NCBI GenBank assembly: GCA_028280915.1
Contig: JANQKX010000680.1
Coordinates: 1 to 7,112 of the forward strand
DNA from: Kiloniellaceae bacterium
GTDB lineage: Bacteria; Pseudomonadota; Alphaproteobacteria; Kiloniellales; Kiloniellaceae
DNA: 7,112 bases
Direction: 5' to 3'
Shown one piece after another: positions 1-6,194 of the stretch (positions within the stretch are counted from its first letter, which is position 1; every line of letters starts with the position of its first letter). The notes beneath the pieces are model-generated. The model was not told where the DNA came from. It made no database searches and was given only the letters and a program-made list of their open reading frames with translations. The position numbers and the translations under genes were made by a program.

Positions 1-1281
1 GACCACCGGGGACCAGCCGCCGGATACCGCGACGAGATCGCAATGTTCCCGCCCGGCGGCGGACCAGCCATTGCCGGAGCGGCGGGCGATATCCAACGAA
101 TGGATACCCTTGGCGCCATGGGCCTTCATGGGGGCGCTGCCGGTGCGCAAATCGATACCGGCGGCCGTCACCGCCTCGGCCCACTGGGCCGGCACGTCGG
201 CGCGGGCCTCCAAGAGGGTCACCTTGGCGCCGGCGCCGGCCATCTCCACCGCCGCGTCGTAGGCTGAATCGTTGTTGGTGGCGACCACGATCGACTGGCC
301 GGGCAGGACGCCATAGCGGTTCACATAGGTCCGGGCGCCGGACACGGACATCACGCCGGGGCGGTCGTTGTTGCCGAAGGCCACGTGCCGTTCCAGCGCG
401 CCCGTGGCCAGGATGGTGTGCCGGGCCCGCACGGTCCAAAAGCGCTGCCGGGGCAGATTGGGATCCGGGTCGGCCAAGTGGTCCGTGACCCGTTCGACCA
501 GCCCGGCTGCGCCGTAATCGTAAAGCCCGAAGGCCGTGGTCCGGGTCATGACCCGCACGCCGGCGGCGGCGAGGCCGGCAATGAGGTCTTGCCGGGCGGC
601 CTCCGCGGTCTCCACCGGCAGGTTCAACAAATCGCCGCCCAGCTCAAAGTCCTGTTCGACCAGGAGCACGTCCAAGCCCGCCTGGGCGGCGGTGGTTGCC
701 GCGGCCAGGCCGGCCGGGCCCGAGCCCACGACCAGCACGTCGCAGAAGTCATGGGCGTGCTCGTAGGTGTCGGGGTCGGGCAGGCGCGAGGCCCGTCCCA
801 TGCCGGCCGAACGGCGGATGAGCTTTTCATACTGCATCCAGATGCCCGTGCCCCGGCCCCATTCAAACGGCGGCAGGCCCATAAAGGTCTTGTAGTAAAA
901 GCCGGCGGAAAAAAACCGGCTCATCAAGTTGGACGCCGCGCCCAGGTCGAAGCGCACGCTGGGCCAGGCGTTTTGGCCTTGGGCGACCAGGCCTTCATAG
1001 AGTTCCTGTGTCGTTGCGCGCACGTTGGGGTCGCGCCGCGCCCCCTCGCCGATGGTGACCAGGGCGCCAGATTCCTCCACGCCGGCGGACATCACGCCGC
1101 GTGGGCGATGATACTTAAAGCTCCGCCCGACCACCCGTTCGCCGTTGGCCAAGAGGGCCGAGGCTAAGGTGTCACCGGTATGGCCGATCAGCACCTTGCC
1201 GTCCCAATCGAACCAAATCTTGCTGTTACGATCGATGCGTCCGCCCGACGCCAGCCGCTCTCCGCCAGCTTTTGCGCTCAT
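1..1281 (-). CDS. soxA: Sarcosine oxidase alpha subunit SoxA, N-terminal part (gene runs off left edge)
   Basis: Large subunit of heterotetrameric sarcosine oxidase, a cytoplasmic flavoenzyme that oxidatively demethylates sarcosine to glycine. This subunit is known to bind NAD+ and to carry the folate-dependent (aminomethyltransferase-like) half. The frame is open from the ATG at 1281 to the window edge: 427 codons, about 43% of the usual roughly 1000 residues. Residues about 15-110 form the N-terminal ferredoxin-fold domain typical of SoxA, with GRIDR, GDTLASALLANG (36-47) and GRSFKYHRPRG (52-62). A dinucleotide-binding domain begins at VLVVGSGPAGLAAA (182-195), followed by LATGALERH (291-299) and GNNDRPGVM (303-311). 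The visible part ends at CDLVAVSGGWSP. The ATG lies 12 bases after the soxD stop, with a weak GGCGGA-like ribosome site. The C-terminal folate domain and soxG should lie beyond the edge. No frameshift is seen. Confidence 0.96.
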   Translation of the reverse strand, partial: MSAKAGGERLASGGRIDRNSKIWFDWDGKVLIGHTGDTLASALLANGERVVGRSFKYHRPRGVMSAGVEESGALVTIGEGARRDPNVRATTQELYEGLVAQGQNAWPSVRFDLGAASNLMSRFFSAGFYYKTFMGLPPFEWGRGTGIWMQYEKLIRRSAGMGRASRLPDPDTYEHAHDFCDVLVVGSGPAGLAAATTAAQAGLDVLLVEQDFELGGDLLNLPVETAEAARQDLIAGLAAAGVRVMTRTTAFGLYDYGAAGLVERVTDHLADPDPNLPRQRFWTVRARHTILATGALERHVAFGNNDRPGVMSVSGARTYVNRYGVLPGQSIVVATNNDSAYDAAVEMAGAGAKVTLLEARADVPAQWAEAVTAAGIDLRTGSAPMKAHGAKGIHSLDIARRSGNGWSAAGREHCDLVAVSGGWSPVV

Positions 1282-1293
1282 CTGCCCGTCCGC

Positions 1294-1575
1294 CTAGCTG
1301 TTTTCCATGGCCGCCCGGATCCCCTTGTGGGCCGGGCGCACGGAAAGGATTTCGTGAGTCATGGTGTCCCTTTCGACCAGGAGCCACATGCGGCAGCCGC
1401 TGGTGTGGTGCCAGGTCTCGGTCTGCACGCCGCGGATGTTCTCCCGCAGGAAAACCGCATCGTGCCAGTCGGAGATAGGCGCATCCAGGTCGGGATAGAC
1501 GATGGAGCCGTCGCCGCCGTAGGTGAATTCGCTGTGGTCTCTTTCGCCGCAAAAGGGGCAAGGAATACGGATCAT
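1294..1575 (-). CDS. soxD: Sarcosine oxidase delta subunit SoxD
   Basis: Small zinc-binding subunit of heterotetrameric sarcosine oxidase, a structural part of the complex with SoxA, SoxB and SoxG. It is 93 residues long, normal for the family. Zinc ligands known from the family are visible: the N-terminal CPFCG pair (C6 and C9), and a second pair in the WHHTSGC motif (H57 and C61). The start is the ATG at 1575, chosen because the conserved MIRIPCPFCG begins there and an AGGA site (complement of 1583-1586) sits 7 bases upstream; a longer reading from 1641 would only add unrelated residues that overlap soxB. The ribosome site overlaps the soxB stop codon, which suggests translational coupling. 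The gene is 10 bases after soxB and 12 before soxA. Confidence 0.96.
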   Translation of the reverse strand: MIRIPCPFCGERDHSEFTYGGDGSIVYPDLDAPISDWHDAVFLRENIRGVQTETWHHTSGCRMWLLVERDTMTHEILSVRPAHKGIRAAMENS

Positions 1576-1585
1576 GGTAAGGTCC

Positions 1586-2854
1586 TCAGCCGTGCAGCTT
1601 GGGGTCCGGGCCGGCCCCGCGCTCGTCCAGGTTAATGCCACGCTCGAACCGGGTCAGGTCGTGATTGGCGACCACCGGGTCCGGGCGGTCGTTGGCGATC
1701 AGGTCGGCGAAGTACCAGCCGGAAGCCGGGCTGGCTTTAAAGCCGCCGTAGTTCCAGCCGGCGTTCAGGTAGAGGTTTTCAAGCGGTGTCTTGCAGATAA
1801 AGAAGGTGCCGTCCATGGACATATCCATCACGCCCGACCAATGACGCACCAAGCGCAAACGGCCCAGGCAGGGCAAGATGGAAAGGGCGCATTCGGCCAC
1901 GTCCTGCACGATGGGCAGATTGCCGCGCTGGGCATAGGATTTGTACCAATCCAAGTCGCCGCCGAAGACCATGCCGCCCTTGTCCGACTGGGAAATATAG
2001 AAGTGGGCGCCGCCCACGCCGAAGACCACCACCTGATCCAAGAGGGGTTTGATGGGCTCGGTCACGAAGGCCTGCAGCTTGTGGGTTTCGATGGGCAGGC
2101 GGCCCAGACCCGCCATCTGCCACAGACGCGAGGTGTTGCCGGCCACGGCAAAGCCGACCTTCTTGCCCTTGATGGTGCCCCGTGATGTCTCCAGCCCGGT
2201 CAAGCGACCGTTTTCCCGGATCGTGCCCGTCACCTCGCAATTCTGGATAATGTCCACGCCCAGCTGGTCGGCGCCCCGGGCATAGGCCCAAGCGACCGCG
2301 TCGTGCCGCGCCGTGCCGGCCCGCCGCTGCACCGCCGCGCCGGTGATGGGAAAGCGCGCATCGGGGCTGTAGTTCAAGTGAGGGATGTTGCGCTTCAGTT
2401 CGTCCAGGGTCCAAATTTCGGCGTCCGTGCCCGTTAGGCGCATGGTGTTGTAACGCCGCGCCGCGCCATCGGTGGCCGCCGGGCTGTGCAGCAGGCTCAC
2501 GTGGGCCCTTTGACTGAACATAACGTTGTAGTTCAAGTCGAAGCTGAGGTTTTCCCAGAGCTTCAGGGAGTGCTCATAGAATTGGCGATTGCCGGGCATG
2601 AAATAGTTGGAGCGCACGATGGTGGTGTTGCGCCCGGCATTGCCGCCGCCCAGCCAACCCTTTTCCAGCACGGCGATGTTTTTAAGGCCGTGGTTCTTGG
2701 CCAGGTAATAGGCGGTCGCCAGGCCGTGCAGGCCCGCGCCCACAATGATGATGTCGTATTCGGGCTTGGGCTCCGGATCACGCCATTGCCGTGTCCAGCC
2801 TTTCTGGCCCTTAAGCCCATTCCAAAAAACGTTCCAGGCAGAAAAACGTGTCAT
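1586..2854 (-). CDS. soxB: Sarcosine oxidase beta subunit SoxB
   Basis: Catalytic flavin subunit of heterotetrameric sarcosine oxidase. Family knowledge: it binds FAD and covalent FMN and oxidises the N-methyl group of sarcosine, with O2 as final acceptor giving H2O2. At 422 residues it is close to the usual 400-420. The Rossmann motif DIIIVGAGLHGLATAYYLA spans 34-52, followed by LEKGWLGGGNAGRNTT (63-78) typical of SoxB. RHDAVAW (183-189) holds the histidine likely to carry FMN. The C-terminal GGFKASPASGW (370-380) includes the conserved active-site-region lysine K373. The start ATG at 2854 fits the family N-terminus (KGWTRQWR before the Rossmann strand); an AGGA lies 12 bases upstream (complement of 2867-2870), a little far. 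First gene of the soxBDA operon, 192 bases after the dehydrogenase gene on the same strand. Confidence 0.97.
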   Translation of the reverse strand: MTRFSAWNVFWNGLKGQKGWTRQWRDPEPKPEYDIIIVGAGLHGLATAYYLAKNHGLKNIAVLEKGWLGGGNAGRNTTIVRSNYFMPGNRQFYEHSLKLWENLSFDLNYNVMFSQRAHVSLLHSPAATDGAARRYNTMRLTGTDAEIWTLDELKRNIPHLNYSPDARFPITGAAVQRRAGTARHDAVAWAYARGADQLGVDIIQNCEVTGTIRENGRLTGLETSRGTIKGKKVGFAVAGNTSRLWQMAGLGRLPIETHKLQAFVTEPIKPLLDQVVVFGVGGAHFYISQSDKGGMVFGGDLDWYKSYAQRGNLPIVQDVAECALSILPCLGRLRLVRHWSGVMDMSMDGTFFICKTPLENLYLNAGWNYGGFKASPASGWYFADLIANDRPDPVVANHDLTRFERGINLDERGAGPDPKLHG

Positions 2855-2944
2855 TGCAAGCTATTTTCCTGATTGAGCACGGGCGGCCGGATGTGACCGA
2901 CTGTGGCCGTCGTGGCGAAATGAAAGTCCTAGCCCCTTTTTTGG

Positions 2945-2976
2945 CCGCCTATTATCCCCCATACGACCTTAGGCGG
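2945..2976. repeat. Inverted repeat around a -10-like box upstream of soxB
   Basis: Perfect 7-bp arms CCGCCTA (2945-2951) and TAGGCGG (2970-2976) are separated by 18 bp. The centres of the arms are 25 bp apart. The left arm abuts and slightly overlaps the minus-strand GATAAT box, where a bound repressor would block transcription of soxB. A competing short hairpin, CGACC (2964-2968) with GGTCG (2976-2980), overlaps it. The operator role is inferred from position only. Confidence 0.4.
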
Positions 2977-2987
2977 GTCGATTCAAT

Positions 2988-2999
2988 GGCAATTTTGCC
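2988..2999. repeat. Short inverted repeat, possible operator upstream of soxB
   Basis: GGCAA and TTGCC arms of 5 bp around a 2-bp centre, in the only AT-rich part of the gap before soxB. It lies about 32 bp upstream of the GATAAT box, near where a -35-proximal regulator would bind. Twelve bases of such symmetry can occur by chance, so this is a low-confidence call. Confidence 0.3.
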
Positions 3000-3040
3000 G
3001 ATCCGGGATGTTTCTCCCCAATTAATTTTGTTTCACACCA

Positions 3041-3050
3041 GTGACGTCAC
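3041..3050. repeat. Perfect palindrome GTGACGTCAC at the end of the dehydrogenase gene
   Basis: A perfect 10-bp palindrome that contains the stop codon of the dehydrogenase gene (complement of 3047-3049). It has no loop and no following T-tract, so it is not a standard terminator hairpin. It may be a protein-binding site or chance. Confidence 0.3.
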
Positions 3051-4201
3051 GCGTCGCCGTGAACGGCCTTTTTGAAGATGACCGCATAGTCCTCTGCGGT
3101 GAACTCAATGGGGTTGGTGGCACCCGAAGGGTCCACCACCGCCATGGCGCCGACCTGTTCGGCACGGGCGGCGTCGATGCCGATCTCGGCCAGGCTGTTG
3201 GGGATGCCGATTTCCCGGCGCAGCTCGATGACCCAAGCCAGGAAGCCTTCCGCGTCCTCGAGGCCCAGGCAGATGGCCAGATGGTTCAGCTCTTCCTCGA
3301 TGCTGGGCCGGTTGGCGGTGAGCACGTAGGGCATCAAAATGGCGTTCAACAGGCCGTGGTGGGCGTCATAGAGGGCGCCCAGGGGATGGGCCAGGGCATG
3401 CATGGCGCCCAGGCCCCGCTGGAAGGCGGTGGCGCCCATGGAAGAGGCGACCAGCATTTGCCCGCGAGCCTCGATGTCGCTGCCCTGGGCCACCGCCTGG
3501 GGCAGCCATTCCTTGATCAGGCGAATGCCTTCGATGGCGATGCCCCGCGCCATGGGGTGATAACCCGGTGCGCAAAAGGCTTCCAGATTGTGGGACAGGG
3601 CATCCATGCCCGTGGCGGCGGTGATGTGCTTGGGCAGGCCAAGGGTCAGTTCCGGGTCGGCGATGACCATCTGGGGCATCATGGCCGGGTGGAATATGAT
3701 CTTTTTCACGTGGGCCGCCTGGTCTGTGATGACCGAGCCACGCCCCACCTCCGAGCCCGTCCCGGCGGTGGTGGGGATGGCCAAAACCGGGGCGATGCCG
3801 TCCGGGTCGGCGTTTTTCCAGTTGTCGCCCACGTCCTCCAGGTCCCAAAGGCTACAGCTTTGCCGGGCCATGACAGCGACCGCCTTGGCCGCGTCCAAAC
3901 CACTACCGCCGCCCAAGGCGATGACCCCGTCATGATCGCCGGCGCGAAAAGCCGCCAAACCGGCATCCACGTTTTCGCCGGTGGGATTGCTTTTGATGTC
4001 CTTGAAAAGGGCGATGCCAAGGCCGGCGTCGCGGCAGCTCTGCATGATGGCCTCGACAAAGGGCAAGGCGGCCAAACCCGGATCGGTCACCAAGAGCGGG
4101 TTTTTGATGCCCAAGCCGGTACAGGCCTCGGCCGTCTCGACGACGCGGCCGGGGCCAAAACGATAGGCGGTGGGATAGTTCCAGTTGGCGGATTGGGGCA
4201 T
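3047..4201 (-). CDS. Iron-containing (group III) alcohol dehydrogenase
   Basis: Cytoplasmic NAD(P)-dependent dehydrogenase of the FucO/1,3-propanediol dehydrogenase superfamily; 384 residues, full family length. The cofactor domain has VTDPG (38-42), GGGSGLDAAKA (97-107) and PTTAGTGSE (143-151). D40 aligns with the aspartate that favours NAD+ over NADP+ in FucO. The metal site is complete: D200 and H204 (DALSH), H268 (GAMHALAHPLGA) and H282 (DAHHG), with the conserved H272 between. The ATG at 4201 is supported by AGGAG (complement of 4211-4215) 9 bases upstream. The gene reads toward soxB, 192 bases away, and is divergent from pgm. The substrate is not readable from sequence; an alcohol or aldehyde linked to methylated-amine or one-carbon catabolism is only a guess from the neighbourhood. 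All metal and cofactor residues are present, so it should be active. Confidence 0.93.
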   Translation of the reverse strand: MPQSANWNYPTAYRFGPGRVVETAEACTGLGIKNPLLVTDPGLAALPFVEAIMQSCRDAGLGIALFKDIKSNPTGENVDAGLAAFRAGDHDGVIALGGGSGLDAAKAVAVMARQSCSLWDLEDVGDNWKNADPDGIAPVLAIPTTAGTGSEVGRGSVITDQAAHVKKIIFHPAMMPQMVIADPELTLGLPKHITAATGMDALSHNLEAFCAPGYHPMARGIAIEGIRLIKEWLPQAVAQGSDIEARGQMLVASSMGATAFQRGLGAMHALAHPLGALYDAHHGLLNAILMPYVLTANRPSIEEELNHLAICLGLEDAEGFLAWVIELRREIGIPNSLAEIGIDAARAEQVGAMAVVDPSGATNPIEFTAEDYAVIFKKAVHGDA

Positions 4202-4210
4202 GGGCGTGGT

Positions 4211-4215
4211 CTCCT
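4211..4215 (-). promoter_or_regulatory. Ribosome binding site of the alcohol dehydrogenase gene
   Basis: On the minus strand this reads AGGAG within GAGGAG, 9 bases before the ATG at 4201. It is a strong Shine-Dalgarno match and fixes the start codon. Confidence 0.8.
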
Positions 4216-4231
4216 CTTGTGGCGGCTCCCT

Positions 4232-4243
4232 TTACTATAGTAA
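4232..4243. repeat. Perfect 12-bp AT-rich palindrome over the dehydrogenase -10 region
   Basis: TTACTATAGTAA is identical on both strands. It is flanked by GGCGG (4221-4225) and CCGCC (4245-4249), which also pair with each other though not symmetrically about the palindrome. Placed just before the dehydrogenase ribosome site, it could be a repressor operator, or the palindrome may simply contain -10-like boxes for both strands. Confidence 0.45.
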
Positions 4244-4264
4244 CCCGCCGAAAACCAATGAAAA
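4237..4264 (-). promoter_or_regulatory. Candidate promoter of the alcohol dehydrogenase gene
   Basis: On the minus strand TTTTCA (complement of 4259-4264, 4 of 6 to the -35 consensus) is followed after 16 bases by TACTAT (complement of 4237-4242, 4 of 6 to the -10 consensus). The transcript would have a leader of roughly 25-30 bases carrying the strong ribosome site. The -10 box lies inside a perfect 12-bp palindrome. Moderate match only; other sigma factors cannot be excluded. Confidence 0.4.
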
Positions 4265-4326
4265 TTGCTGGCAAGGACCGCTTGAGAGACTGTGGGGCTC
4301 TGGGTGCCGGGCGGCATGGTAAAGGC

Positions 4327-4349
4327 AATATTAAGGAAGCCTTCATATT
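4327..4349. repeat. 23-bp imperfect dyad upstream of pgm
   Basis: Arms AATAT and ATATT (4327-4331, 4345-4349) and inner arms AAGG and CCTT (4333-4336, 4340-4343) share one centre at 4338. Nine of ten positions pair, with one T/C mismatch (4332/4344). The dyad sits 76 bases before the pgm start in the AT-rich part of the divergent control region. It resembles an operator for a dimeric regulator. No clear pgm -35/-10 pair could be picked around it. Confidence 0.4.
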
Positions 4350-4411
4350 CTGGAAATAGTTAGGTTCTACATCACCACAGTCACTTCCGGCCCCTTGGGC
4401 CACACCTCCGC

Positions 4412-4416
4412 GGGGA
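4412..4416 (+). promoter_or_regulatory. Ribosome binding site that fixes the pgm start
   Basis: GGGGA lies 8 bases before the ATG at 4425. An upstream in-frame TTG at 4395 would add ten residues but has no ribosome site before it, so the ATG is preferred. Confidence 0.65.
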
Positions 4417-4424
4417 CGCTTTTC

Positions 4425-6077
4425 ATGGCAAATGCGCAAGACGCTTCGATCTCAGTTGTCCAAACCCAAGCCTTTGCGGATCAGCAGCCCGGCACCTCGG
4501 GGCTGCGCAAGTCCGTGGGCCGGTTTCAGGAAGCGCACTATCTGGAGAACTTCCTTCAGTCCCTGTTCGACACCGTGCCGGGCCTGGCGGGCGAAACCTT
4601 GGTGATCGGCGGCGATGGCCGCTTTTATAATACCACCGCCATCCAGACGGCCCTGCGCATGGCCGCCGCCAACGGCGTGGCCCGCGTCTTGGTGGGCCGC
4701 CATGGCATTCTCTCCACCCCGGCGGCCAGCTGCGTGATCCGCAAGAACAAGGCCGAGGGCGGTATCATCTTTTCCGCGAGCCATAACCCCGGCGGCCCGG
4801 AGGGGGACTTCGGGGTGAAGTTCAACCATCGCAACGGCGGGCCGGCGCCGGAGGCCATTACCGAGGCGATCTTCGCCGCCAGCCAAGGGATCACCGAGTA
4901 CAAAATCATCGAAACGGAAGATGTGGATTTGTCGCGTCTCCACGGCACCCAATTGGGCGAGATGACGGTCCAGGTCATCGACCCCGTGGCGGACTACGCG
5001 GATTTGATGGAAAGCCTGTTCGATTTCGAACGCATCCGGGATTTGCTGTTTCGGGATGATTTTTCCCTCTGCTTCGATGCCCTGCACGCGGTGACCGGAC
5101 CCTACGCCGAGGAAATCCTGGGCCGGCGACTGGGGGCCCGTTCCAGCGGCCTGATCAATTGCCAGCCCAAGGAGGATTTTGGCGGCGGTCACCCGGACCC
5201 CAATCCGGTGTACGCCACGGGCTTGATCGAGCGCATGGGCGAGCCCGAGGGGGCGACCTTCGGCGCGGCCTCCGATGGGGACGGCGACCGTAACATGGTG
5301 ATGGGACGGAACTTCTTCGTGGCGCCCAGCGACAGCCTGGCCGTCTTGGCCGCCAATGCCCGCCTGGTGCCGGCCTATGAAGCGGGTCTGGCCGGCGTGG
5401 CGCGCTCCATGCCCACCAGCCAGGCGGTGGATCGGGTGGCCAAGCAGCTGGGGATTTCGTGCTTTGAGACTCCCACGGGATGGAAATTCTTCGGCAATCT
5501 GCTGGACGCGGGCAAGATCACCCTCTGCGGCGAGGAAAGCGCCGGAACCGGTTCAAATCACGTGCGGGAAAAGGATGGCCTCTGGGCGGTGCTGTTTTGG
5601 CTCAACATCGTGGCCCGCCTGGGCCAGACGGTGGAGGCAATCCTGCGCGATCACTGGCTGACTTTCGGCCGCGACTATTATACGCGCCATGACTTCGAGG
5701 GCCTCGACAAGGGCAAGGCAGATGATCTCATGGCCGGTCTGCGGGAAAGCCTGCCCCGGCTCGAGGGGCAGTCTTTCGCTGGTCAAACCGTGGCCTGGGC
5801 CGATGACTTTGCCTATACCGACCCGGTGGACGGCTCGGTCACGGCAAAGCAGGGCATCCGCATCGGCTTAACCGGTGGCGGGCGCATCGTCTATCGCCTG
5901 TCGGGCACGGGCACCGCCGGCGCCACCTTGCGGGTTTACATGGAAGATTACGAGGGCAATCCGGACCGCCACGATCTGGACACCCAGGAACGGCTGGCCC
6001 AAATCATCCGGGCGGCCCACGAGATTGCCAAGATCCAGGCCTTTACCGGCCGGGACCAGCCGACGGTCGTCACCTAG
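4425..6077 (+). CDS. pgm: Alpha-D-glucose phosphate-specific phosphoglucomutase
   Basis: Interconverts glucose-1-phosphate and glucose-6-phosphate in the cytoplasm, linking glycolysis to glycogen, exopolysaccharide and UDP-glucose synthesis. It has 550 residues from the ATG at 4425, normal for the long alpha-PGM family. All four active-site loops are visible: TSGLRKSV (24-31) and GGDGR (62-66) at the N-terminus; SASHNPGG (117-124) with S119 as the phosphorylated serine; the Mg2+ loop DGDGDR (284-289) with D284, D286 and D288; the sugar-recognition loop CGEES (368-372); and the phosphate-binding RLSGTGTAGATLRVY (491-505). The gene is divergent from the dehydrogenase gene and followed after 161 bases by the Fe-S gene on the same strand. 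The SASHNPGG and GEESAG context favours true PGM over phosphomannomutase. No defect is seen. Confidence 0.97.
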   Translation: MANAQDASISVVQTQAFADQQPGTSGLRKSVGRFQEAHYLENFLQSLFDTVPGLAGETLVIGGDGRFYNTTAIQTALRMAAANGVARVLVGRHGILSTPAASCVIRKNKAEGGIIFSASHNPGGPEGDFGVKFNHRNGGPAPEAITEAIFAASQGITEYKIIETEDVDLSRLHGTQLGEMTVQVIDPVADYADLMESLFDFERIRDLLFRDDFSLCFDALHAVTGPYAEEILGRRLGARSSGLINCQPKEDFGGGHPDPNPVYATGLIERMGEPEGATFGAASDGDGDRNMVMGRNFFVAPSDSLAVLAANARLVPAYEAGLAGVARSMPTSQAVDRVAKQLGISCFETPTGWKFFGNLLDAGKITLCGEESAGTGSNHVREKDGLWAVLFWLNIVARLGQTVEAILRDHWLTFGRDYYTRHDFEGLDKGKADDLMAGLRESLPRLEGQSFAGQTVAWADDFAYTDPVDGSVTAKQGIRIGLTGGGRIVYRLSGTGTAGATLRVYMEDYEGNPDRHDLDTQERLAQIIRAAHEIAKIQAFTGRDQPTVVT

Positions 6078-6142
6078 TTCCCTTTCGGCGCCCCATCCCG
6101 GCGTCTCATCTCAGGGACCTCCGCAGCCTGCGCTTGACAGGA

Positions 6143-6172
6143 CGCCCCTTCTTTGTTGGGTATGAAGGGGCG
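6143..6172 (+). repeat. Hairpin 1 / dyad between pgm and the Fe-S gene
   Basis: Perfect 9-bp arms CGCCCCTTC (6143-6151) and GAAGGGGCG (6164-6172) around a 12-base loop. A stem this GC-rich could serve as a transcription end for pgm, but no T-tract follows, so it is not a canonical Rho-independent terminator. As DNA, its half-site centres are 21 bp apart, two helical turns, which fits a dimeric regulator. A perfect TTGACA (6134-6139) stands just before it, but the only -10-like box (TATGAA, 6161-6166) is 21 bases away, too far for a normal promoter. Confidence 0.6.
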
Positions 6173-6173
6173 A

Positions 6174-6193
6174 TTGCGCCGGTATGGGCGCAA
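6174..6193 (+). repeat. Hairpin 2 in the leader of the Fe-S gene
   Basis: Perfect 7-bp arms TTGCGCC (6174-6180) and GGCGCAA (6187-6193) with a 6-base loop. It begins one A after hairpin 1 and ends one A before hairpin 3. It is not followed by a T-tract. Confidence 0.55.
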
Positions 6194-6194
6194 A

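Larger units (their letters stand above)
2855..3046 (-). promoter_or_regulatory. soxB leader and upstream control region
   Basis: Noncoding gap between the dehydrogenase stop and the soxB start. On the minus strand a GATAAT box (complement of 2951-2956) resembles a sigma70 -10 element about 90 bases before the soxB start, but I find no convincing -35 at the right distance. The box lies inside the inverted repeat CCGCCTA/TAGGCGG (2945-2976), and a second repeat (2988-2999) lies upstream of it. GGCGGCC (2882-2888) can also pair with GGCCGCC (2943-2949) and would fold the transcribed leader into one long hairpin. No T-tract terminator for the dehydrogenase gene is visible, so read-through into soxB is possible. 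No known riboswitch class (for example glycine) was recognised. Confidence 0.4.

Noticed and set aside
385..1167. A 260-codon plus-strand open frame opposite soxA
   Set aside because: Gly/His/Arg-rich shadow; the opposing minus-strand frame is an uninterrupted, clearly recognisable SoxA N-terminus of 427 codons.
2848..3075. A 75-codon plus-strand frame from a GTG, spanning the soxB-dehydrogenase gap
   Set aside because: No ribosome site, overlaps the start of soxB and the end of the dehydrogenase gene in antisense, and has no recognisable motif.
3041..4240. A 399-codon open frame on the plus strand, antisense to the whole alcohol dehydrogenase gene
   Set aside because: Its product is Gly/His/Ala-rich with no recognisable motif. 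It is a codon-bias shadow of the GC-rich gene on the other strand, which has every family motif.
4258..4359. A 33-residue ORF (ATG to TAG) upstream of pgm
   Set aside because: No Shine-Dalgarno sequence before its ATG, it runs through the dyad at 4327-4349, and its product is unremarkable. A leader peptide cannot be excluded but has no support.
4389..4401. Short hairpin GGCCC/GGGCC upstream of pgm
   Set aside because: A 5-bp GC repeat with a 3-base loop is common by chance in DNA this GC-rich, and no T-tract follows.
4395..4424. N-terminal extension of Pgm from an in-frame TTG
   Set aside because: No ribosome site before the TTG, whereas the ATG at 4425 has GGGGA at good spacing and gives a normal family length.
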